Source: an uncultured Eubacterium sp.
GTDB taxonomy: Bacteria; Bacillota; Clostridia; Lachnospirales; Lachnospiraceae
Length of the DNA stretch: 64,000 nucleotides
Assembly: GCA_900550135.1 (NCBI GenBank)
Contig: URQO01000001.1
Coordinates: 1-64,000 of the forward strand
Direction of reading: 5' to 3'
Shown: positions 54,342 to 61,318 of the stretch, one piece after another
Numbering within the stretch: the stretch's first letter is position 1
Layout: the number at the start of each line of letters is the position of its first letter
Made by a program: the position numbers and the translations under genes
The notes under the pieces: model-generated
Told to the model about the DNA's origin: nothing
The model's input: the letters and a program-made list of their open reading frames with translations, nothing else
Database searches by the model: none

Positions 54342-55511
54342 TCAATATGACATGGCTCTCATTCCATTGCCACGCCACAATGCTCCAAAATATCCATAAC
54401 TGAATCTTTCCTTGCACCCTGTCCACGGATTACTGTAGTAAAAATAACTTTCATCATATCCTGTCAATGTAACTATGTGCGAGCAAAATCCATTTAGACC
54501 ATTCAACCATACCAATACCAAATGACCTTTTTTCAATTGATTTTTTATTGTAGTGTAACTACAACCTGTAAGGTTCTTGTAATTTCCAAGATATCTTCTT
54601 GTTATTCCGGCAAGTCCGTTTGGGTAAACAACCAAGCCATGTCCACTACTGGAATAAGGGCTACCCATAAATCCATAGTTTGGATTTCCACTATGTGGCA
54701 TAATATTAGCTGCAGTTATTTTATTCATTCTTTTTCCTGCATACTGCACCATCATTGTCCATGATGTTATTTCACATCCCGTTGGAAGTTGTGGTCTCTG
54801 GCAAATGGATACTACATTATTATTCAAGTAATAAATTTCACCGGTATTTTTCCTTGCTTTGTATGTAACTTTTTTAACTTTAAAGGTTCCTGTTTTTAAT
54901 CGACCTTTTTTATCAAAATAATCCAGGATGCTACGTTTTTTGTACTTTCTGTACATAAAGCCACAACACATCTTTCCGGATTTTTTAAAATAATATCTGT
55001 TCTTTTTTATCTTTTTAAACCCAGTTTGCATTATTCCTTTTTTATTAAAATAATATTTAGATTTTTTAATTTTTCTAAAACCTTTTACCATTCGTCCCTT
55101 TTTATCAAAAAAGTATTTTCTTTTTTTGATTTTCTTAAAGCCTTTAACCATCCTGCCCCTAGATGAAAAGTAATAGGTTTTTCCTTTAATTTTTTTGAAA
55201 CCAACAGCTTTCTTTCCGTTCTTTAAGTAATAATATGTGTAGCCCTTTATCTTATAAAAACCATATCTCTGCGTTGTCTCCACTATATTATTCTGTGTTG
55301 TTTCTTCTATATATGTTGTTTCCGTACTATCCTGTGTTGTCTCCTCTATAAAGGTTGTTGTCTCTATTGCATCAGTTGTTTCCACACCATTTGTTGGCTC
55401 AATTATTTCAGCCTTAACACCTGTGCTATGTCCACCTACAAAAATTAACATCAACATGAAAATAATTACTGTACACAATATTACAGAAATCCATTTGTTA
55501 CTTTTTGTCAT
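54342..55511 (-). CDS. Secreted protein with glucan/choline-binding-type repeats and a C39-like peptidase domain
   Basis: A 389-residue protein. A signal peptide or anchor at the N-terminus is followed by a Thr/Glu-rich stretch (TTFIEETTQDSTETT…). Then come five repeats of about 20 residues of the type GFKKIKGKTYYFSSRGRMVK, like cell-wall-binding YG/CW repeats. The C-terminal part is a papain-fold C39-type domain with Cys in PTGCEITSW, His in FCSHIVTLTGYD and Asn in YYSNPWTG, all plausible catalytic residues. The likely role is cell-wall-bound proteolysis. It is divergent from the HTH regulator at 55704. Confidence 0.82.
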   Translation of the reverse strand: MTKSNKWISVILCTVIIFMLMLIFVGGHSTGVKAEIIEPTNGVETTDAIETTTFIEETTQDSTETTYIEETTQNNIVETTQRYGFYKIKGYTYYYLKNGKKAVGFKKIKGKTYYFSSRGRMVKGFKKIKKRKYFFDKKGRMVKGFRKIKKSKYYFNKKGIMQTGFKKIKKNRYYFKKSGKMCCGFMYRKYKKRSILDYFDKKGRLKTGTFKVKKVTYKARKNTGEIYYLNNNVVSICQRPQLPTGCEITSWTMMVQYAGKRMNKITAANIMPHSGNPNYGFMGSPYSSSGHGLVVYPNGLAGITRRYLGNYKNLTGCSYTTIKNQLKKGHLVLVWLNGLNGFCSHIVTLTGYDESYFYYSNPWTGCKERFSYGYFGALWRGNGMRAMSY

Positions 55512-55703
55512 TTTTTACCCTTTTTTATACTATTTGCTATTTTTGTGTAATGTTATATCTGTATTATATAACTATGGTTGTGTTTTTTCAACTATGGTTT
55601 ATTAATTTTATTTGTCTTTATTGTTAAACTATTAGTTATCTTTGATGATAAGCAAACAGTGTGAAAAATTAATTTTTAATTAAATTTTTTAACGGAGAAA
55701 ATC
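55512..55703. promoter_or_regulatory. Divergent promoter region with repeated AACTATGGTT motif
   Basis: Two copies of AACTATGGTT lie at 55570-55579 and 55590-55600, exactly 20 bp apart (two helical turns). A third, inverted copy (AAACCATAGTTT) is at 56103-56114, after the HTH gene. The placement between the HTH gene and the peptidase gene suggests an operator for that HTH protein. Confidence 0.55.
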
Positions 55704-56045
55704 ATGGACAAAAATAAATTGTATAAAGAAATGGGACATCGTATACGTGACAGCAGGAAAAAATCACATCTGTCCCAGGAGCAGTTAGCTGAAATGATGA
55801 ATGTAACACCACAGATGATTAGCAATGCTGAAAACGGTACAAAGGGCATTAGACCTGAAAATATTATAAAACTTAGTGAGGCACTAGACATTAGTTGTGA
55901 CTACCTTTTAACTGGAAAAGGTGGTTATACAGATTACGATATCATCAAAAAATATACCGAAGCATTAGGTAGTGAAAATATAGAAACTGTTATTAAGTTG
56001 TTTCGTGCGCTTCAACGTTTTACTGAGCCTGATTCTGGCAAATAA
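55704..56045 (+). CDS. Cro/CI-type helix-turn-helix regulator
   Basis: A 113-residue protein whose first 65 residues form an HTH_XRE domain (MGHRIRDSRKKSHLSQEQLAEMMNVTPQMISNAENGTKG…EALDISCDYLLTGKGG). The rest is a short helical tail (EALGSENIETVIKLFRALQRF) that may dimerise. Such small XRE regulators usually autoregulate and control a neighbouring gene. It faces away from the peptidase gene across 192 bp with a repeated motif. A Shine-Dalgarno CGGAGA precedes the ATG. Confidence 0.9.
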   Translation: MDKNKLYKEMGHRIRDSRKKSHLSQEQLAEMMNVTPQMISNAENGTKGIRPENIIKLSEALDISCDYLLTGKGGYTDYDIIKKYTEALGSENIETVIKLFRALQRFTEPDSGK

Positions 56046-56057
56046 TATTTTTATTTC

Positions 56058-56100
56058 TAAAAAGACAGTAGTTTACGACTGTAATCTACTGTCTTTTTTG
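56058..56100 (+). terminator. Terminator after the HTH gene
   Basis: Stem AAAAAGACAGTAG / CTACTGTCTTTTTT with a 15-base loop. Confidence 0.88.
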
Positions 56101-56128
56101 TTAAACCATAGTTTAAGTTTTGATATAA

Positions 56129-56158
56129 AAAGACAACCCCTTCGGATTGTCTTTTTAA
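56129..56158. terminator. Second hairpin terminator
   Basis: Stem AAAAAGACAA / TTGTCTTTTT around CCCCTTCGGA, with A and T runs on both sides, so it is potentially bidirectional. Confidence 0.7.
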
Positions 56159-56168
56159 TTTTCTATTA

Positions 56169-56270
56169 TTAATATTGTGAAACTACAAGTTTTACTACTT
56201 TTCCATCCTTAATCTGCCATATCAAGGTTCTAGTTGGCGTTGCTTCTGAGTCCAATGGCAATGCCATCAT
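56169..56270 (-). pseudogene. 33-residue coding remnant of unknown origin
   Basis: A minus-strand frame from ATG 56270 to TAA at 56169 reads MMALPLDSEATPTRTLIWQ, then KDGKVVKLVVSQY. It has a typical coding composition, but no Shine-Dalgarno and a stop close upstream. It looks like the end of a protein now lost. The sequence does not match a family I know. Confidence 0.35.
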
Positions 56271-56293
56271 ACTTTTTCGTATGTGCCGCACTT

Positions 56294-56451
56294 CTTATTG
56301 ATTTTTTATTTTCACTCATTGATATGGAGCAGTTGTTTGAAAAAAATCAATAAGTACGCGGCTGGCGCAACATGCGTCAGCCGCTACAAATAAAAAGAAG
56401 TAGCACCCCTCTTATGCAAGCATAAGGGATGCTACTTCTTTTTATTTGTAG
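56294..56451. repeat. Cluster of three strong palindromes downstream of rpsR
   Basis: Between the coding remnant and rpsR: an inverted pair CTTATTGATTTTTT (56294-56307) and AAAAAATCAATAAG (56341-56354), a GC-rich hairpin GCGGCTG / CAGCCGC (56358-56384) and a 68-nt near-perfect palindrome (56384-56451) with 22-bp arms CTACAAATAAAAAGAAGTAG and its complement, plus an inner CTTATGC / GCATAAG. The last can serve as the terminator of the rpsF-ssb-rpsR operon in either direction. Confidence 0.75.
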
Positions 56452-56482
56452 TGCTTGCACACGTTGCTTGTGTGCTTCGCGA

Positions 56483-56746
56483 TTATTCTACTGTGTATGG
56501 CATTAATGCGATATTTCTTGCTCTCTTAATAGCTGTTGTAAGAGCTCTCTGATGTCTAGCGCATGTACCTGTCATTCTTCTAGGAAGAATTTTACCTCTT
56601 TCAGATACAAATCTCTTTAATGTTGCTACATCTTTATAATCGATTGCCTTATTTTCGCTTGCGCAAAATGCACAAACTTTTCTTCTTCTACGACCGCCTC
56701 TTCTTCTCATTGGAGAATCTGGTCTTTCACTCTTATTATATGGCAT
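56483..56746 (-). CDS. rpsR: 30S ribosomal protein S18
   Basis: An 87-residue ribosomal protein. It contains RRKVCAFCASENKAIDYKD, the conserved FVSERGKILPRRMTGTCARHQRAL and the RARNIALMPY end. The Cys-rich CAFC/C pattern marks the zinc-type (C+) version. It is last in the rpsF-ssb-rpsR operon, the normal order in Firmicutes. Confidence 0.98.
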   Translation of the reverse strand: MPYNKSERPDSPMRRRGGRRRRKVCAFCASENKAIDYKDVATLKRFVSERGKILPRRMTGTCARHQRALTTAIKRARNIALMPYTVE

Positions 56747-56766
56747 AACTTGACCTCCTAATTTAA

Positions 56767-57216
56767 TTAAAAGTTAAATGGTAATCCTGAATCGTCTACA
56801 TTGTCAGGAATATTCATAAAACCGTCTCCTGCTGGAGCTGTTGGTGCTGATGCTGCAGGTGCCTGAGCAAATCCTGCATTATTATCAGATGTTGCTTTGC
56901 TTTCAGCAAATTCCTGATTTTCTACAACTACTTCTGTAGTGTAAACTGTCTTACCATCCTTGTCCTGGTAGCTTCCTGTCTGAATACGACCTTCAGCTAC
57001 AATCTTAGTTCCCTGATGGAAGTATTTTTCTGCAAACTCACCACTTCTACCAAATGCTACACATCTGATAAAATCAGCTGTCTGCTCTCCATCTCTTTTA
57101 AATCTTCTGTCAACTGCTAATGTATATCTTGCAATAGCTAACTGACTGTCCCCTGATGTTGAATATCTTACTTCAGGATCACGAGTCAAACGACCCATCA
57201 AAATAACCTTATTCAT
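56767..57216 (-). CDS. ssb: Single-stranded DNA-binding protein
   Basis: A 149-residue SSB with the OB-fold start NKVILMGRLTRDPEVRYS and the segment FIRCVAFGRSGEFAEKYFHQGTKIVAEGRIQTGSYQDKDG. The C-terminal tail ends in an acidic-type DDSGLPFNF peptide, the site for partner proteins. It sits between rpsF and rpsR, as in Bacillus. Confidence 0.98.
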   Translation of the reverse strand: MNKVILMGRLTRDPEVRYSTSGDSQLAIARYTLAVDRRFKRDGEQTADFIRCVAFGRSGEFAEKYFHQGTKIVAEGRIQTGSYQDKDGKTVYTTEVVVENQEFAESKATSDNNAGFAQAPAASAPTAPAGDGFMNIPDNVDDSGLPFNF

Positions 57217-57239
57217 ATTAAATACCTCTCTTGTTAAAA

Positions 57240-57530
57240 CTATGCTTCTACTGCAACAGTCATAAATCTAAGGACATTTTCCATAATACGAAGCTGGCTT
57301 TCTATTTCGCTTGGAGCCTTTACATTATCAGTATCAAAAGTGATGAAGTAGTAGTAACCTTCTGACATCTTCTGGATTTCGTAAGCAAACTTCTTCTTTC
57401 CAGCATCATCGATGTTTGCAATAGTACCACCAAACTTTTCTACAAGAGCCTTAACTTTGTCGAGCTCTGCAGTTCTTCCTTCTTCTTCAAGTTTTGCACT
57501 AATAACAACTGTCATCTCATATTTGTTCAT
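57240..57530 (-). CDS. rpsF: 30S ribosomal protein S6
   Basis: A 96-residue protein with NKYEMTVVISAKLEEE, the GKKKFAYEIQKMSEGYYYFITFD core and QLRIMENVLRFMTV. It binds S18 in the small subunit. The Shine-Dalgarno is a perfect AAAGGAGG. It is first in its operon, with a promoter at 57616-57644. Confidence 0.98.
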   Translation of the reverse strand: MNKYEMTVVISAKLEEEGRTAELDKVKALVEKFGGTIANIDDAGKKKFAYEIQKMSEGYYYFITFDTDNVKAPSEIESQLRIMENVLRFMTVAVEA

Positions 57531-57615
57531 GCTTTTACCTCCTTTTGGTCTCTGGCCTCTCCCCTAAATGTGTGATGGGAAAAGCAAGGAAAATTTTTAT
57601 ATATCACGAAACGTC

Positions 57616-57644
57616 ATTTTAACATAAAAAAGCCCTTATTGCAA
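57616..57644 (-). promoter_or_regulatory. Sigma-A-type promoter of the rpsF operon
   Basis: On the minus strand: TTGCAA (57639-57644), 17-bp spacer, TAAAAT (57616-57621). The -35 box lies inside the loop of the terminator that ends the upstream transcript, and inside the DUF951 stop region. Confidence 0.7.
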
Positions 57645-57653
57645 GAGCTTTTT
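57626..57653 (-). terminator. Terminator overlapping the end of the DUF951 gene
   Basis: Minus-strand hairpin: AAAAAGCTCTT, loop GCAAT, AAGGGCTTTTT, then T. The stem spans the last codons of the DUF951 gene, and its loop contains the -35 box of rpsF. Confidence 0.7.
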
Positions 57654-57812
57654 AACGCTTTTTTCAAATGTTTTTCTGGGTATCATCACGATTCTGTCAC
57701 AGCCTCTGCATTTTAGTTTAAAGTCTGCTCCTGTTCTAATGATTTTCCACTCATTAGCACCACATGGATGCCCTTTTTTGAGCATAACAATATCTCCAAT
57801 ATTATAATCCAT
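57636..57812 (-). CDS. DUF951 family protein
   Basis: A 58-residue protein from ATG 57812 to TAA at 57636: MDYNIGDIVMLKKGHPCG, then KIIRTGADFKLKCRGCDR, IVMIPRKTFEKSVKKLL. The pattern HPCG…W…R.G.DF…C.GC matches the DUF951 family, which is often found next to rpsF in Firmicutes (as here). The cysteines suggest metal binding. Its ATG overlaps the stop of the NlpC/P60 gene (TAATG), so it is translationally coupled. Confidence 0.92.
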   Translation of the reverse strand: MDYNIGDIVMLKKGHPCGANEWKIIRTGADFKLKCRGCDRIVMIPRKTFEKSVKKLLQ

Positions 57813-59590
57813 TAGTTTACAACCCTTCCTATTCCAACTATATGATCTATATTGTTATAATTAATTGTCTGTCCACCTTTTTCCACAACCATACCATTTC
57901 CTGCATACATGGATACGTGATATATGTCTAATGTTCTGCCTGGTGTGCTGTATTGCACGGCGCTGTCATAATCACCATAGAAAATCAAATCTCCCGGATT
58001 CATGTAGTTGTATGCCAAATATCCGTAATACTTAATCTGTCCTTTTTCATTTAAATAATCAAACAATCCTGCTGCTGTCAATGCATAATTGCTACTTCCA
58101 AGTCTGGTATTGTAATTGTGGTATGCCTTGTATCCTTTCCACACAAGAGATGAACAGTCATAATAACCTTTTTTCATTCTTTTACCCTGATTGTATTTCC
58201 AGTTGTTTACTATGTAGTTGGCTCTATTAATAATAGTCTTTATACCTTTGGCTGCCACTTCCACTCTATAGCTGTATCTATATGATCCAATTTTTATATC
58301 AACATATGTTACTCCACCTTTTTTACCTGTAATCACACCATCTTCATCTACCGTAGCAACCTTTGTGTTTCGACTGACAAATTCAGGTTTAATATCACCA
58401 AGTCCACCTATCTTAATCTGAGTAGTTTTGTCTTTTGCCAACACTGATGTGATTTTCCCCCACGTTGGTGTAAATACCTGATAGGTCACCTTATATGTCT
58501 TTCCATCTACCTGAACCTTAAACTCGCCTTTTCCGGCTGTTTTGCCGTGGAATTTTGCTTCACTATGATAAGGAGTAAAATATAACTTTTCTTCGTTTAC
58601 ACCTACCCACTGTACTTTGCTGTATTTGCTAAGACCTTTAAAAGAAATATATTGGTCTTTGTTATATCCTGTACTAGATAAAATAAGATGTTTTGTATTT
58701 ATTTGTGGATCGGTTACATATACTTTTGATGTGTATGTAACAACTTTTCCGTTTTTGTATTTTACCGTTGCTGAAACTTTTGTATTACCTTTTTTTAAAG
58801 TTTTTGCTTCTGCAACTACCTTACTTTTTGTTTTGACCGGCTTGCTTACCTTGGTTTTATCCTCAGTTTTCCAAGAACATTTCTTAATCTGACTTTCATC
58901 TACATTGGCAATTTTAAATCTAATTTTTTTATTCTTTGCCCATGTTATTCTCTCAAATCTTGCATTATTTTTTGCTGTAAGTCGTCTTACAGCCACCTTT
59001 CTTCTGCTAACTGATGAATCTGGTGCATTAATGTTATTCTCACTGGCTCTTACGGTTACATTACAAACTACATAAGCCGTAGTTGTTTTCATTACAATCT
59101 TTGTTGTTCCGGGATTTTCCCCTCGCACTACACCATTTTCGTTTACTGTGGCAATATGTTCATTTTCAGAATGAAAACTTACTTTCTTTGTAGCCGTAAC
59201 CTTCAGTGCATGCTCCTGATTTTCCGCCAAATCAAGACTGTATGTGTCTGCTGTGATGGTTCTTGTTCCATCAGGCACAGTAACCTTGCAATAATATTTG
59301 TTCTTCTTGTAAGTGGCCGTAATTGTAGCTGTACCATATTTTAACGCCTTAATTTTACCATTTGATACCGACACAGCAAACTTGTTTGATGTTCGCCAGG
59401 ATATCTTAGCTTTTGCCGGAGCGTTTTTTAACGTCAGCTTATTTGTCTTTCCTTTTGACAAAGTTATGTTTGTCTTGGAAAGTTTGTATTTTGTTTCTGC
59501 CTTTGTATGAATTGGTGCTACCATCATAGTTGTAGCCAATAATAGCGCCATTACACTTTTACTTATTTTTCTCAGTTGTTGTCTCCTCAT
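57812..59590 (-). CDS. Secreted Ig-like repeat protein with C-terminal NlpC/P60 endopeptidase
   Basis: A 592-residue protein with a signal peptide (KSVMALLLATTMMVAPIHTKAE). Three or more Ig-like (Big2) domains follow, with the KGTATITATYKKNKYYCKVTV and GENPGTTKIVMKTTTAYVVCNVTV type ends. The C-terminal 130 residues are an NlpC/P60 hydrolase: catalytic Cys in YYDCSSLVWKGY, His in DIYHVSMYAGN. It likely cuts peptidoglycan stem peptides. The frame opens at 59644, but GGAAG fits the ATG at 59590, and the upstream part overlaps the neighbour. Confidence 0.87.
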   Translation of the reverse strand: MRRQQLRKISKSVMALLLATTMMVAPIHTKAETKYKLSKTNITLSKGKTNKLTLKNAPAKAKISWRTSNKFAVSVSNGKIKALKYGTATITATYKKNKYYCKVTVPDGTRTITADTYSLDLAENQEHALKVTATKKVSFHSENEHIATVNENGVVRGENPGTTKIVMKTTTAYVVCNVTVRASENNINAPDSSVSRRKVAVRRLTAKNNARFERITWAKNKKIRFKIANVDESQIKKCSWKTEDKTKVSKPVKTKSKVVAEAKTLKKGNTKVSATVKYKNGKVVTYTSKVYVTDPQINTKHLILSSTGYNKDQYISFKGLSKYSKVQWVGVNEEKLYFTPYHSEAKFHGKTAGKGEFKVQVDGKTYKVTYQVFTPTWGKITSVLAKDKTTQIKIGGLGDIKPEFVSRNTKVATVDEDGVITGKKGGVTYVDIKIGSYRYSYRVEVAAKGIKTIINRANYIVNNWKYNQGKRMKKGYYDCSSLVWKGYKAYHNYNTRLGSSNYALTAAGLFDYLNEKGQIKYYGYLAYNYMNPGDLIFYGDYDSAVQYSTPGRTLDIYHVSMYAGNGMVVEKGGQTINYNNIDHIVGIGRVVN

Positions 59591-61262
59591 TTTTCGACTT
59601 CCATTCTTCAATTGTTCGTATCTTTGTTTCCTGAGTTTCTTCATAATAAATATCTATAACATCATTTTCCTGTATAAAAATTAATGTTTCATCATCTGCA
59701 AATTTTTCTTTATAAACATTTCCGTTTTGGTCTGTTATATAAACGTAGGTGTCCTCTCCAATATTTGCAAATCTGATATTTTTTACAGTAACCTGCTGAT
59801 GAGCATACTGCTTCTCCATACTTTCGGTACTTGTCTTTGCAGAAATACCATTCTCCTTTAATAGCTTACGATAAGTATTTAATGTGTCTTTCTGGGTTGT
59901 GCCTGTAGCCACTATACTATACTTTTTCACATCTACCAATGCGTATTGTTTTACAAGACTTCCTTTATCTTTTAATACCATAAAATAGGTTGGACGTCCA
60001 TCTATATTTATAAGTGACGGAAATGCCGCATCATATCCAAGGTTTTGAACCTGACCTTCTGCTGCTTCCATAGCTGAAAATTCTTCTGCTCCTGCCACGT
60101 TAAAGTAACTTGCCTTTCCGGTTCTTGCATTAACCATAACAAATCCGATATTTGAAGAATCATCAATAACAGAAGTTACACCGGTGTAAATCCACACGTC
60201 ATTGTCCATAACTTTGTAACCATAGTCCTCTGTAGCTTTTTTACAATCCTTCTGACCTATTATGCTGTTCCAGAATCCATCTGACAACTCACCATACCAG
60301 TTATATTTCTGCTGAATCAGATCTCCATCATAAACTCCGTCTACCCAGTTTGGCACTTTATCCAAATCATATTTTACGCAATCACCGGTACAAGGGTCGC
60401 ATATTACCACTCCATTAACGTCGTATCCGGCAAACATTCCAACTTTGGCAGTCATGGTTGGACAGATATAATATGGCTTTCCTTCCTCGTCCAGCTCAAA
60501 ATAGTAACCTTCAAAAATAGCTGTTGGATATTTAAACCTCATGTGTCTTTCAAGATTGTCATTAAACCAACCTGATGGTGTGTATTTTATTGGCTTTTCA
60601 AGTTTTACATAATCAGCCTCAAAATCTACTGCGTCTACCAATACATATCCTGGAATCCCATCCTTGCGGTTGTTGAACCATTTAAAAAATCCTGCATATT
60701 CCAGACTTGCCACTTTCATTGGCTCACCTTTTAATGCTATCTGACTGTATTCTCCGCTAATTTCATACTGGCTGACAACGTCTGAAAGTGCGCCAATGGC
60801 TCTTTGTCCAACCACCTTGGCACTGTCAGTATCCATTAATGCTACATCAGTTATTGTGTCTGTAGGTTTGATTATATTTTCGAATTTTGTATCTTTTATG
60901 TCTATTAATGAAGAATATTTTCCAGCATTAAATATTTTTGCTGAAACAATATTCCCCACAATAACTAAAACCACTCCTATTATAATTACAATACCTACAA
61001 TTTTTGATACAATGTTGTACTTCAAGCCACTGTCTGTTTCTTTTGGCATTGTAAATGTTAATATTAAAAACATTACTGCAAACACTCCCTGAAACTGCCA
61101 AAATTCCATTGAATGTATGTTAAGTGGTGGAAGAAATGCATAAAATGCTGCAAATTCCAACACCGCCACAATAATCAAAGAAATGATAGTTTTCTTTACA
61201 GGTGTCTTTGTTTTATACGCAAATCTGTTAAAGATTCCTCCAAATGATATTGTTCTCTTCAT
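59559..61262 (-). CDS. Large membrane protein of unknown function
   Basis: A 567-residue protein with hydrophobic segments in the N-terminal 110 residues (about four helices) and a long extracytoplasmic or cytosolic beta-rich part with repeats of DGIPGYVLVDAV, KYPTAIFEGYYFELDEEGKPYYICP and WIYTGVTSVI. I do not recognise a family. Its C-terminus overlaps the hydrolase gene start (59559-59590). The partner gene on either side encodes a secreted cell-wall protein, so an envelope role is likely. AGAGGT precedes the ATG. Confidence 0.6.
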   Translation of the reverse strand: MKRTISFGGIFNRFAYKTKTPVKKTIISLIIVAVLEFAAFYAFLPPLNIHSMEFWQFQGVFAVMFLILTFTMPKETDSGLKYNIVSKIVGIVIIIGVVLVIVGNIVSAKIFNAGKYSSLIDIKDTKFENIIKPTDTITDVALMDTDSAKVVGQRAIGALSDVVSQYEISGEYSQIALKGEPMKVASLEYAGFFKWFNNRKDGIPGYVLVDAVDFEADYVKLEKPIKYTPSGWFNDNLERHMRFKYPTAIFEGYYFELDEEGKPYYICPTMTAKVGMFAGYDVNGVVICDPCTGDCVKYDLDKVPNWVDGVYDGDLIQQKYNWYGELSDGFWNSIIGQKDCKKATEDYGYKVMDNDVWIYTGVTSVIDDSSNIGFVMVNARTGKASYFNVAGAEEFSAMEAAEGQVQNLGYDAAFPSLINIDGRPTYFMVLKDKGSLVKQYALVDVKKYSIVATGTTQKDTLNTYRKLLKENGISAKTSTESMEKQYAHQQVTVKNIRFANIGEDTYVYITDQNGNVYKEKFADDETLIFIQENDVIDIYYEETQETKIRTIEEWKSKNEETTTEKNK

Positions 61263-61280
61263 TTTTTACCTCTCTTATAG

Positions 61281-61313
61281 CAAAAGATTCCACATAAACT
61301 GTGAAATCTTTCG
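61281..61313. terminator. Hairpin between the Thr-rich secreted gene and the membrane gene
   Basis: Inverted arms CAAAAGATTCCACA / TGTGAAATCTTTCG with a five-base loop. It has no long T-run, so its termination strength is uncertain. Confidence 0.5.
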
Positions 61314-61318
61314 TGTTA

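Noticed and set aside
57531..57615. A possible S6:S18 autoregulatory leader in front of rpsF
   Set aside because: The region can fold, but I could not identify the conserved bulged CCG element with enough certainty to call it.
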